A stretch of 38,580 nucleotides of DNA from positions 1 through 38,580 of the forward strand of contig CAIPPE010000189.1 of NCBI GenBank assembly GCA_903866825.1, given 5' to 3'. The translations under genes were made by a program, and so were the position numbers. Shown one piece after another: positions 1-7,969 of the stretch (position 1 is its first letter; each line of letters opens with the position of its first letter). The notes under the pieces were generated by a model. That model had not been told where the DNA came from and did not search any database. It worked only from the letters and a program-made list of their open reading frames with translations. Source of the DNA: an uncultured Methylococcaceae bacterium (GTDB lineage Bacteria; Pseudomonadota; Gammaproteobacteria; Methylococcales; Methylomonadaceae).

Positions 1-54
1 ACCGCCGACCTAATGATTAACAGTCATCCGCTCTACCGACTGAGCTACAGGGGA
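1..54 (-). tRNA. tRNA-Asn (GTT), partial
   Basis: Reading the minus strand from 54 gives the acceptor 5' arm TCCCCTG, the D arm (TAGCTCAGTCGGTAGAGC) and an anticodon loop with GTT flanked by T and AA. The 3' part (T arm end, acceptor, CCA) lies beyond the window edge. It is the last member visible of the tRNA series that follows csrA. Confidence 0.9.
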
Positions 55-70
55 ATAATCTTTTCTTCAA

Positions 71-147
71 TGGCGCGCCCGGAGAGATTCGAACTCCCGA
101 CCGATCGGTTCGTAGCCGATTACTCTATCCAGCTGAGCTACGGGCGC
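71..147 (-). tRNA. tRNA-Arg (ACG)
   Basis: On the minus strand a complete 77-nt cloverleaf is visible: acceptor GCGCCCG pairs with CGGGCGC, the anticodon is ACG (wobble A expected to become inosine), the T loop reads TTCGAAT, and the 3' CCA is encoded. It lies after tRNA-Ser(GCT) downstream of csrA, the same order as csrA-serV-argV in E. coli. Confidence 0.95.
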
Positions 148-220
148 CTTATTGAGCCGCTTATTATATTTAACTTAACAGCCTGTGTCAATTTTTTATT
201 TAAAAAACAACTTTCAAAAA

Positions 221-312
221 TGGCGGAGAGAGAGGGGTTCGAACCCTCGATGGGAGTTAAAGCCCATACTCCCTTAGCAGGGGAGCGCCTTCAGCCACTC
301 GGCCATCTCTCC
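221..312 (-). tRNA. tRNA-Ser (GCT)
   Basis: This is a 92-nt class II tRNA on the minus strand. The acceptor GGAGAGA pairs with TCTCTCC, there is a long variable arm, the anticodon is GCT, the T loop is TTCGAAC and the CCA is encoded. It begins only nine bases after the csrA stop codon, so it is probably co-transcribed with csrA or processed from a shared transcript. Confidence 0.95.
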
Positions 313-321
313 TAAAACTCT

Positions 322-513
322 TTAATCTTCAGAATCAGTAGAACCAGCCTGCTCTTTTTTGATTCTTTCGTAAATCTCTTCCCTATGCACAGAAACATCT
401 TTTGGTGCATTGACACCTATACGCACTTGATTTCCTTTCACTCCAAGAACAGTGACAGTCACCTCATCACCTATCATCAAAGTCTCACCTACTCGACGTG
501 TCAATATAAGCAT
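322..513 (-). CDS. csrA: Carbon storage regulator CsrA
   Basis: This 63-residue protein matches the usual CsrA/RsmA length. CsrA is a dimeric RNA-binding protein that binds GGA motifs in mRNA leaders and blocks or stabilises translation of central-carbon, motility and biofilm genes. The N-terminal beta strand [16 protein letters not shown] and the RNA-binding VHREEIY near residues 42-48 are both present. The ATG at 513 has a good Shine-Dalgarno (GGGAG). The gene is followed directly by tRNA-Ser and tRNA-Arg as in E. coli, but upstream lies the yej-type transporter rather than alaS. Confidence 0.97.
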   Translation of the reverse strand: MLILTRRVGETLMIGDEVTVTVLGVKGNQVRIGVNAPKDVSVHREEIYERIKKEQAGSTDSED

Positions 514-577
514 GGTTTCTCCCTAAATATATGTTATAAACCGACTGTTCTTACACAGCATCCAACTAAGATTGTCC

Positions 578-583
578 ATTATA
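578..583 (-). promoter_or_regulatory. Candidate -10 box for csrA
   Basis: On the minus strand the hexamer TATAAT occurs 65 bases before the csrA start. The hexamer 17 bases further upstream (TTTTAT) is a poor -35 match, so this is a weak or activator-dependent sigma-70 promoter at best. Confidence 0.35.
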
Positions 584-615
584 TCAGCTTTTTTGTATAA
601 ATAAAACCTAAAATA

Positions 616-1968
616 CTACTCCGCATTTCGCCTTGGATCAAACGCATCCTGTACTGTATCAGCAAATAAATTTGCCGCCAAAACAAGTGCAAGCATAAAT
701 ATAAAAGCAGCTGATAGAGACCACCAAACGATTGGCTCACGGGCCAGTTCAAGCCGTGCCCCATTGATCATGTTACCCCAACTATAAGTAGTCGGGTCAA
801 CGCCTATATTAATGTAGGATAAAACCGCCTCAGCTAACACTAATGAACTAAAATCCAATACAACCGATATAAGTATAATGTGGACTACATTAGGTAAAAT
901 ATGACGAATCAAAATTGTTGATTTCTTTACACCTAAAGCACGCGCTGCTTGCACATATTCCATTTCTCTAAGCTTTAATGTCTCAGCCCTGAGTAATCGG
1001 CATAAGCCCGTCCAATTGGTCACACCCAGAATTAAACACAAAAACAGCAAGCGCATATCAGCACGCACGATAACACTAGTAAAACTTTGCTCATGATTCG
1101 TGATATACACCTGAACCATTAATATGGAAGCAGCTATTAACAGAACACTTGGAATTGAGTTAAGCGTCGTGTACAAATACTGAATAATGTCATCCAGCCA
1201 TCCCTGAAAGTACCCTGCAAGAATACCAAACACTATTGCTAATGGCAACATAATAAGCGTAGTCAAGGTCCCTAGCACCAAACCCGTACGAATACTCTTT
1301 ACTGTTTGGTAAAATACATCTTCACCCACCTTATCTGTACCAAAAACATGATAATAGGACGATAAGTAATTTAATGCATAGCCCAGTGAAACAATAACAA
1401 ATGTAACCAACAAGACGGTCCGCGTACTTGCCGGAATGGGTTCAAGCTTAATCCATTTTCTTTGTCGCTTATAACTTATTGCAAGATAGAACAATATTGG
1501 CAAACTACCGTAAGCAACACCTTGAGCAAGACCATAAATCGCTTTTTTTGAAACATCAGGAATCAGATCACTTTCTGGGTTTACCAGATAACTTCCTCCA
1601 TAAAGCAACCTGGGATAACCCCACTGGGTAGATCCGTCTTCCAACACCACAATTTCTTTACTATAAAGCGTAGTAGCAAAGGGCGCTGAATAGGTTTTCT
1701 CAACATGCTCTATTAAAGGCTTAGCCAAGTAATCCAGGCAGCTTATTACCTCATTACTTTTATCTTGGGTCGGTTTGAAATGCAATGAATCAATCAAACC
1801 AATCAATACAAAAAACAACAATACAACCAGAGAAGCAACTCCCACTTTACTACCCGCTATTTTCTGTAACGGGCGCTTAATATGTTCTTTATCCCGTAAA
1901 TATATCGCTAAAGCACAGATAACAATAATCAGCACAAATATCAGTGCATCCGTCCATAAAATAACCAT
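616..1968 (-). CDS. yejE: Peptide ABC transporter permease, YejE type
   Basis: This is the second inner-membrane permease of a Yej-type (microcin C / oligopeptide) importer of the DppC/OppC family. Two hydrophobic segments near the N-terminus, an extended soluble insert (about residues 65-150) and the usual five to six C-terminal helices are visible. The EAA loop that docks the ATPase is around EYVQAARALGVKKS. At 450 residues it is longer than E. coli YejE (about 340) because of the insert. Its ATG overlaps the stop of the upstream permease (TAATG), so the two are translationally coupled. No ATPase gene (yejF) follows; csrA comes next. Confidence 0.9.
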   Translation of the reverse strand: MVILWTDALIFVLIIVICALAIYLRDKEHIKRPLQKIAGSKVGVASLVVLLFFVLIGLIDSLHFKPTQDKSNEVISCLDYLAKPLIEHVEKTYSAPFATTLYSKEIVVLEDGSTQWGYPRLLYGGSYLVNPESDLIPDVSKKAIYGLAQGVAYGSLPILFYLAISYKRQRKWIKLEPIPASTRTVLLVTFVIVSLGYALNYLSSYYHVFGTDKVGEDVFYQTVKSIRTGLVLGTLTTLIMLPLAIVFGILAGYFQGWLDDIIQYLYTTLNSIPSVLLIAASILMVQVYITNHEQSFTSVIVRADMRLLFLCLILGVTNWTGLCRLLRAETLKLREMEYVQAARALGVKKSTILIRHILPNVVHIILISVVLDFSSLVLAEAVLSYINIGVDPTTYSWGNMINGARLELAREPIVWWSLSAAFIFMLALVLAANLFADTVQDAFDPRRNAE

Positions 1969-2945
1969 TAGGATAACCTCACCCGAGGGTCAACCAAGGT
2001 ATAAGAAATATCGGTCAACAATAAGCCAATCACATACAGCACCGAACCCAAGAATACCATTGCTCGAACAATAGCAAAATCCTGGCTATTAATCGCATCA
2101 ATCGTGTAACTTCCCAAACCAGGAATACTAAAAAACGATTCCATGATTAAACTGCCCATAAATAATAATGGCAAAATCACTACGACACCCGTTAGTATTG
2201 GAATCATAGCATTACGCAAGACATGCCTAAATAACGTTTGAGTTTCAGAGAGTCCTTTTGCTCTGGCAGTCCGAACATAATCTTTTTCCACTTCCTCTAA
2301 AAACAAAGTTCTATACCATCTGGCCCCAGAACCGACACCCGAAAAAACACCAATGATAACAGGCAATATCAGGAATTTAATCGCAGAAAAACCATCATCA
2401 TAGCCTGATATAGGGACTAACTTTAATACCTTAGCGACAATGAACTGCCCACCGATGATATAAAACAATGAGGAAATGGACATCAACGCCACACACAAAA
2501 CAATACCTGTCTTCTCTAAATACCCTCCCCTAAACAATACCATCATCAAAGCAAACGTCACATCAACTAACAATCCGACAATCAATGTCGGTAAGGCTAA
2601 GGCTAAGCTGGGCCACATCCGCTCCTGAATATCAGCACCAATATTTCTTCCGCTCTCCGAAACACCAAAGCGAAATAAAAACAATCCTACTGATTTTTGA
2701 TAAAAGATGGTTTGCGTCACTTTTTCTTCATTCGTCGCTGTTGCATTCCACAACAATGGCAAATCGTAGCCATGTTGTTGTTTCCAATTTGTAATTGCCT
2801 GTTCCGTCACACGTTTTTGACCTAATTGCATACGCGCCATGTCATTAGGACTGTTAACAATAAAAAACAACACAAACGTCAGAATATTCACACCGATTAA
2901 CAATGGCAAAGCATAAAGAAAGCGACGAATAATATATTGGATCAT
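1968..2945 (-). CDS. yejB: Peptide ABC transporter permease, YejB type
   Basis: This 325-residue DppB/OppB-family inner-membrane permease pairs with the YejE-type protein. The N-terminus MIQYIIRRFLYALPLLIGVN is the usual first helix of this family, and the EAA loop is DYVRTARAKGLSETQTLFRH. The C-terminal VDPRVRLS is also typical. The start overlaps the end of the binding-protein gene by four bases (ATGA) and the stop overlaps the next start, so the three genes form one tight operon in the order A-B-E. Confidence 0.92.
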   Translation of the reverse strand: MIQYIIRRFLYALPLLIGVNILTFVLFFIVNSPNDMARMQLGQKRVTEQAITNWKQQHGYDLPLLWNATATNEEKVTQTIFYQKSVGLFLFRFGVSESGRNIGADIQERMWPSLALALPTLIVGLLVDVTFALMMVLFRGGYLEKTGIVLCVALMSISSLFYIIGGQFIVAKVLKLVPISGYDDGFSAIKFLILPVIIGVFSGVGSGARWYRTLFLEEVEKDYVRTARAKGLSETQTLFRHVLRNAMIPILTGVVVILPLLFMGSLIMESFFSIPGLGSYTIDAINSQDFAIVRAMVFLGSVLYVIGLLLTDISYTLVDPRVRLS

Positions 2946-5077
2946 TGCAAAGTTTCCTTAGCACTACGGCGATAAACATGAATAGCGGGAATTAACAAAG
3001 CCACGAGTATTAATAAACCCAAGACGATTGGAAACCACACAGGATGATTCCAAACCTTTCTCTTTTCTGTTCTTTCTAGCGGATTTATACGAGTATATTT
3101 AAGACGATTATTCGCCATCACATTTGGCTTTAAATTACTATACCAACTATGGAACAAAGAAAAGTTCTTAGGATGAAAACCAAATACCCACGGCGCATCG
3201 TGCCGTATCACTTCCTGTAACTCCTGAATAATCTGGTATCGCTGTTCGTTATTATCCATATTCCGCATTTTTTCAAACAACTTATCGAACTCTGGACTTT
3301 GATAATTACCGGCATTCTCTCCACCATATTTAACCTTTGAATTAGGCCCATACAGTAAGAAAAATAAATTTTCAGGATCAGGGTAGTCTGCATTCCAACC
3401 CCAAACAAATATCTGCTCATTCCCTGTGCGCATTTTCTCTTGAAACCGGTTGTAATCAGTACCACGAACCACCAGTTTGATCCCTAGTTTTTCAAACTGT
3501 TTACGATACCAGTTCATAGTGGGCCGATCATCAATACTGACAGAAGCGGTATCAAAATACAAAATCAAGGACTCTTTAGTTTTTGGATCTATGCCATTTG
3601 GATAGCCAGCTTCTTCCATTAAATGTCTGGCTTCCTCAATTTTTTTTCTCTGTACTTTATCAGCTATCCAGTCATAATTAAAAGAATTGATCCCTTCTTT
3701 TGTATCTGTATAGCCAAAAATTCCTGGGGGGATTACCCCCTGTGCCACAACCCCTCGACCATTTCTGAAAATAGAAATAAACTCTTCATAATCAACAGCG
3801 ATTGATATAGCCTGACGGAGCTTTCTGGCTCTCTCACTATCTCCCCCAACAACTGGATCAAGCATGTTAAAGCCCATATAAAATATAGATGCCTCGACTA
3901 AAGTTTGCAGCTTAATACCTTTTTCAGCCATTGAATCCGTCAAGGTAGCGCCTCCACTTCCAGTAAATTGAATCGCTTGATCAAAACTGTCTGACGCTAT
4001 CCCGGAAGCATCATAATAACCTTGAAGAAACTTGGTCCAATAGGGAATAGTTTCCTTCTCTAAGGTAAAAACCACCTTATCAATAAACGGCAGTTTCTTA
4101 CCTGAATCCACCAGCAAACCTTGCTCTTTATCACTGGACTCTCCCTCAGAAGGATATGACTCGAAGTGAAAGTTAGGGTTTTTAACCAAAATCATCCGTC
4201 GGTTAGGATTATTTTCGGCTAACAAATATGGCCCTGTGCCGATAGGATACCAATCCAGAGTTATATTTTTGTTCGATAAGCCTGCCTGTTCATAAAATGC
4301 ATCAGCCTCCCAAGGCATAGCAGAGAAAAAGGGCATGGCTAACCAAAAAATGAACTGCGGATACTTTCCTTTAATTCGAATACGATACTGATAACGCCCA
4401 ATGACCTCAACTCCAGCAATCGACCTGTTTTTTAACTCAGTTTTTTGCAACAAAGCTACTTCTTTAGAAAACTCATCAAACCCTACAATATAATTCTTCA
4501 TAATCTCGGCGATTGGAGATTGAATCTTAGGGTGTGCCAACCGCTTAATCTGGTACACATAATCATCAGCCGTCAGTTCTCGTGTGCCAGTATCAACGAA
4601 ATCATTAAGCGTTTTTGCCTCCTGAACCTGCGCTTCTGACAAATAATGATAACTATAATCCCCTTGTGCATTTTTAGCTAAAGCTGGATGAGGCTGAAAC
4701 TGAATACCTGATTGAAGATCAATCACATAATCTGTATAAGCAATATCACTGTCTTGAACATCCTTTCCTAACTTATTACCCTGTTTATCAAGATAATTTA
4801 TCTCCGGCATTTTACTGGCTGCTAAGGGTGTTAACTGATAGGGTCTTTTTAAATAATGATATTGAAATGGCGGCTCATAAATCTGCGCAATAAATGCATA
4901 TTCATTTTCACTATAGGCTGTCGCAGGATCTAGGTGCTTGGGCCTCTCAGAAAAAGATTGATATAAAACAGAACTTGCACCCTCATCTTCTGTATAAGGA
5001 TTATTAAGTTGTGAGGCATCACAACCCATTAAAATCATTAAAATTATCAATTGACTTATATAGGTGCGTATATTCAT
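2942..5077 (-). CDS. yejA: Peptide ABC transporter substrate-binding lipoprotein, YejA type
   Basis: This is a solute-binding protein of family 5 (SBP_bac_5) that would capture peptides for the YejBE channel. Residues 1-19 form a lipoprotein signal ending in LMGC, so Cys19 is the expected lipidation site. The SBP_bac_5 core runs from about residue 40 to 650, with typical stretches such as DYVYQIKRL, TGPYLL and FVWGWNADYPDPENLF. At 711 residues it is about 100 longer than E. coli YejA. Unusually, it ends in a predicted membrane helix (about residues 680-702, PIVLGLLILVALLIPAIHVY) and a short basic tail, so it may be anchored at both ends. The signal and operon context make the role secure; the substrate is unknown. 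Confidence 0.92.
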   Translation of the reverse strand: MNIRTYISQLIILMILMGCDASQLNNPYTEDEGASSVLYQSFSERPKHLDPATAYSENEYAFIAQIYEPPFQYHYLKRPYQLTPLAASKMPEINYLDKQGNKLGKDVQDSDIAYTDYVIDLQSGIQFQPHPALAKNAQGDYSYHYLSEAQVQEAKTLNDFVDTGTRELTADDYVYQIKRLAHPKIQSPIAEIMKNYIVGFDEFSKEVALLQKTELKNRSIAGVEVIGRYQYRIRIKGKYPQFIFWLAMPFFSAMPWEADAFYEQAGLSNKNITLDWYPIGTGPYLLAENNPNRRMILVKNPNFHFESYPSEGESSDKEQGLLVDSGKKLPFIDKVVFTLEKETIPYWTKFLQGYYDASGIASDSFDQAIQFTGSGGATLTDSMAEKGIKLQTLVEASIFYMGFNMLDPVVGGDSERARKLRQAISIAVDYEEFISIFRNGRGVVAQGVIPPGIFGYTDTKEGINSFNYDWIADKVQRKKIEEARHLMEEAGYPNGIDPKTKESLILYFDTASVSIDDRPTMNWYRKQFEKLGIKLVVRGTDYNRFQEKMRTGNEQIFVWGWNADYPDPENLFFLLYGPNSKVKYGGENAGNYQSPEFDKLFEKMRNMDNNEQRYQIIQELQEVIRHDAPWVFGFHPKNFSLFHSWYSNLKPNVMANNRLKYTRINPLERTEKRKVWNHPVWFPIVLGLLILVALLIPAIHVYRRSAKETLQ

Positions 5078-5265
5078 AAACTAAAAATTAGACACGGATA
5101 ATTGAAACTTCGACAATTTAGGAAACTCGGTAAATTATAAAATAGAGTGACACATAAGCACATCGAGTCAATCAAGCGCTTAAAGTTCCATTGTAGCAAC
5201 AAAAACTATTAGACGGTGACCGAATCCTCAAGCTCGTTTCTTCTAGCGTCATAATTTAATCCATA

Positions 5266-5296
5266 AAAAAAGGGAGCTTATAGCTCCCTTTTTTTA
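5266..5296 (-). terminator. Rho-independent terminator after ppiD
   Basis: The hairpin AGGGAGCTTATAGCTCCCT is flanked by A runs on one side and T runs on the other, so it can work in both directions. It lies just downstream of the ppiD stop and upstream of the yej operon. Confidence 0.85.
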
Positions 5297-5314
5297 AGTT
5301 CCGATGAATTGAAA

Positions 5315-7186
5315 CTATTGTGCTTGAGGTTTTTTATTTACTTCAACATCAGCCTCGGCCTGCAAACTATTTAACACTTGATTAAATTCAGTTTGACCCA
5401 GCGCTTTCGCTATATTTTTCTTAGCCAATTCCAATTGTTTCTTATCATCTTCACTCATAACGCCTGCAGTAACTTTTGATAAGCTGACTACAACCTGTTC
5501 GCCAGAAGGTAATAATGTAAGAAAAATACTTGGCTTATCACCAACTGGTTTAGCCGCCTTAAAGATAGCATCACTCAGAGACTCAGGTAACTTATTTTTA
5601 CCACGCACTAGGCCTTTTTCTGATTTGATCTCTACTTTATTTTCATTAGCTACCGTTTGAATACTTGTTCCTGCTTCCAGACTTACCTGAATTTTCTTCG
5701 CTTTTTCAAGAGCTAAACGCTGCGCCTTTACTTTCACCAACTCTGCAGCAATCTCCCCCTTAACTTCAGCAATATCTTTCTTTGCTGCGGTCTTATGCTC
5801 TAAAAGTCTCAAGACAATCAAACGCTCACCGGTTTGCTCGATAGGCGCACTATTATTACCCTGTAAAACTTCTTCAGAAAATGCTGCATTACGTATTTTT
5901 TCATCAGCAGCAACACCCTCGCCTTTCTCTTTAGTAAACAATGACGATTTCTGAACAACCAGACTTAAGCCATCAGCAACTGTTTGTAAACTGTCAGGAT
6001 GCTCATAACTCGATTCTGTTAATTTTTCACCCGCCTCGTAAAAGGCATTTTCTGCCTGTGCTTTTTGATAGGCCGCTGTCACTTCTGGCTTTGCACTATC
6101 AAATGATTTGAGACCACCAGGCACTAACTCTGTCACCTTAATTAAATGATAACCAAATGCTGATTTAACAGGATTTGAGACCTCGCCCTGCTTTAAAGAA
6201 CTAGCTGCTTCTTCAAACGCTTTTTCCATTGAACCCAGATTGAATAATCCCAGATCACCGCCTTTCTTTGCAGTCAATTTATCATCTGAAACCTCCGCCG
6301 CAACAGCAGAAAAGTCTTTATTAACTAATTCCTGTTTTGCTTTTAAAGCTTTTTCCAATGCTTGTTTTTCAGTGACCTTATCATTGATTGCAATCAAAAT
6401 ATGGCTTATTTTTCTTCGCTCTGGAGTTGTATATTGATCTTTTTGCTCATCATAGAAGGCTTTTAACTTCTCGTCAGTTACCACAACTTTCTTTGCTAAA
6501 TCATTAAGCGAAAGCTCTACATATTCAACTGAAACCTGTTCAGGTGTTTGAAACAAATCTTGATGCTGCTGGTAGTAAGCAGTAATTTCTTCCGGTGCTG
6601 GCTGCTCATTCACAGGAGAAACCGGAACAACAATATAATCAACATCACGTTGTTGATTCTGAATTTTAAAATAGCTTTCAACATCAAATTGAGTTGCAAA
6701 ACTACTATCTACTACACTATGCTGAAACTGCTCCATAGTTAATGCATTCTTAATTCTGCTTACAAATTCAGCAGACGAAATTCTTTGCGAACCCAGTAAA
6801 GATTTATACTGCTTCTCGCTAAACTTTCCATCAACCTGAAAATAAGGCAGTGATTTAATAAAATCACGTGCTTCATTATCAGTGACTACAAGCCCCTCAG
6901 CATGCACATATTGCAATAAAACTTCATCCTTTATCAGTTTCTGCAACGCTTGAGCCTTTAAAATTGTCTCATCAACATTCATACCTTGAAGGTTCTGACT
7001 ATATTGCTCATAAGCTTTATTAACATCACGCTGATAAAAATCTTTATCACCTACAGACGCAACTGGTGCTTCGCCGCCTCCATCTAAATAATTATTAATG
7101 CCCCAGAGTGCAAAAGGCACACAAATTAATGTCAAGATTACCCATGCAAGGGCACCTTGAGACTTTTCTCTAATTTTGGTTAGCAT
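5315..7186 (-). CDS. ppiD: Periplasmic folding chaperone PpiD (SurA_N and PPIC domains)
   Basis: PpiD is an inner-membrane-anchored periplasmic chaperone that sits near the SecYEG exit and helps newly exported proteins fold. The protein has one N-terminal membrane helix (about residues 13-31, ALAWVILTLICVPFALWGI), a SurA-like N domain to about residue 190, and a parvulin (PPIC) domain at about 255-355 with ISHILIA and FGYHLIKV motifs. Its 623 residues equal the E. coli length. It sits downstream of hupB with two tRNAs between, as in many gammaproteobacteria. Whether the parvulin domain is enzymatically active cannot be judged; in E. coli it is largely inactive. Confidence 0.95.
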   Translation of the reverse strand: MLTKIREKSQGALAWVILTLICVPFALWGINNYLDGGGEAPVASVGDKDFYQRDVNKAYEQYSQNLQGMNVDETILKAQALQKLIKDEVLLQYVHAEGLVVTDNEARDFIKSLPYFQVDGKFSEKQYKSLLGSQRISSAEFVSRIKNALTMEQFQHSVVDSSFATQFDVESYFKIQNQQRDVDYIVVPVSPVNEQPAPEEITAYYQQHQDLFQTPEQVSVEYVELSLNDLAKKVVVTDEKLKAFYDEQKDQYTTPERRKISHILIAINDKVTEKQALEKALKAKQELVNKDFSAVAAEVSDDKLTAKKGGDLGLFNLGSMEKAFEEAASSLKQGEVSNPVKSAFGYHLIKVTELVPGGLKSFDSAKPEVTAAYQKAQAENAFYEAGEKLTESSYEHPDSLQTVADGLSLVVQKSSLFTKEKGEGVAADEKIRNAAFSEEVLQGNNSAPIEQTGERLIVLRLLEHKTAAKKDIAEVKGEIAAELVKVKAQRLALEKAKKIQVSLEAGTSIQTVANENKVEIKSEKGLVRGKNKLPESLSDAIFKAAKPVGDKPSIFLTLLPSGEQVVVSLSKVTAGVMSEDDKKQLELAKKNIAKALGQTEFNQVLNSLQAEADVEVNKKPQAQ

Positions 7187-7226
7187 AGATCAGCCCTAAT
7201 GAATCAATTTACGAAGCAAAAAAAAA

Positions 7227-7255
7227 CCCCGAACCAGCTTAGATTCGGGGCTTTT
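7227..7255 (-). terminator. Terminator of the tRNA-Val/tRNA-Asp unit
   Basis: The stem CCCCGAA/TTCGGGG has a 10-nt loop. On the minus strand it is followed by a run of T (complement of the A run at 7219-7226), and on the plus strand by TTTTT. It separates the two tRNAs from ppiD. Confidence 0.85.
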
Positions 7256-7260
7256 TAATT

Positions 7261-7337
7261 TGGCGGAGTGGACGGGGCTCGAACCCGCGACCACCGGCGT
7301 GACAGGCCGGTATTCTAACCAACTGAACTACCACTCC
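7261..7337 (-). tRNA. tRNA-Asp (GTC)
   Basis: This is a complete 77-nt cloverleaf on the minus strand. The acceptor GGAGTGG pairs with CCACTCC, the anticodon is GTC, the T loop is TTCGAGC and the CCA is encoded. Confidence 0.96.
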
Positions 7338-7343
7338 AAAGTC

Positions 7344-7419
7344 TGGTGGGTGCTGAGGGGTTCGAACCCCCGACCCTCGCCTTGTAAGGGCGATGCTCTC
7401 CCAGCTGAGCTAAGCACCC
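7344..7419 (-). tRNA. tRNA-Val (TAC)
   Basis: This is a complete 76-nt cloverleaf on the minus strand. The acceptor GGGTGCT pairs with AGCACCC, the anticodon is TAC, the T loop is TTCGAAC and the CCA is encoded. It lies six bases before tRNA-Asp, so the two share a transcript. Confidence 0.96.
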
Positions 7420-7511
7420 GACTAAAAAGTTATTATATATTACTTAATATAAAAAGTAAATAAAAATATTTTGTTTTAAGATTGAGCCGATAAGGAGCTC
7501 ATCAAAGACAA

Positions 7512-7784
7512 CTAGTTTACAGCATCTTTTAAAGATTTACCAGCTTTAAAAGATGGTATCTTCGCTGCCTTAATAGTTATTTCTTCGCCAGATTGAGGAT
7601 TTCGTCCTTTACGTTCTGCTCTTTCCTTAACAGAATAGGTGCCAAAGCCAACCAAAGCAACAGATTCACCTTTACTCAATGCACTTGTTACCGCTCCAAG
7701 AAATCCATCTAAAGCACGCCCAGCATCTACCTTAGTTAAGCCAGCTGACTCTGCGATAGCGTCGATAAGTTCCGATTTATTCAT
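7512..7784 (-). CDS. hupB: DNA-binding protein HU-beta
   Basis: HU is a small dimeric nucleoid protein that bends DNA and binds distorted DNA. The 90-residue length is exact for the family. The N-terminal [16 protein letters not shown], the beta-arm signature [19 protein letters not shown] and the [16 protein letters not shown] tail are diagnostic. The ATG at 7784 is preceded by a strong AGGGGG ribosome site. It follows lon, the standard gammaproteobacterial order. Confidence 0.97.
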   Translation of the reverse strand: MNKSELIDAIAESAGLTKVDAGRALDGFLGAVTSALSKGESVALVGFGTYSVKERAERKGRNPQSGEEITIKAAKIPSFKAGKSLKDAVN

Positions 7785-7906
7785 TATTCCCCCTAAGGAA
7801 GTTATTTATTATATATATTTGTAAAACTCCTATGCTCATTCTAATTTGCTCTACACAGCAACAAAAAAAACACGACTATTTATAACAATAGGAGTTACAC
7901 AGTGTC

Positions 7907-7949
7907 AAGCTTTAAAACCCGCAGAAGCCATGTTTTTTGCGGTGCCGCT
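7907..7949 (-). terminator. Possible weak terminator after lon
   Basis: On the minus strand CCGCA and TGCGG form a five-base stem around a 14-nt loop, followed by GTTTTAAAG. The short stem makes this a weak call. It would partly separate lon from hupB. Confidence 0.35.
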
Positions 7950-7969
7950 TCATTTGGATTCCCTCAGTT

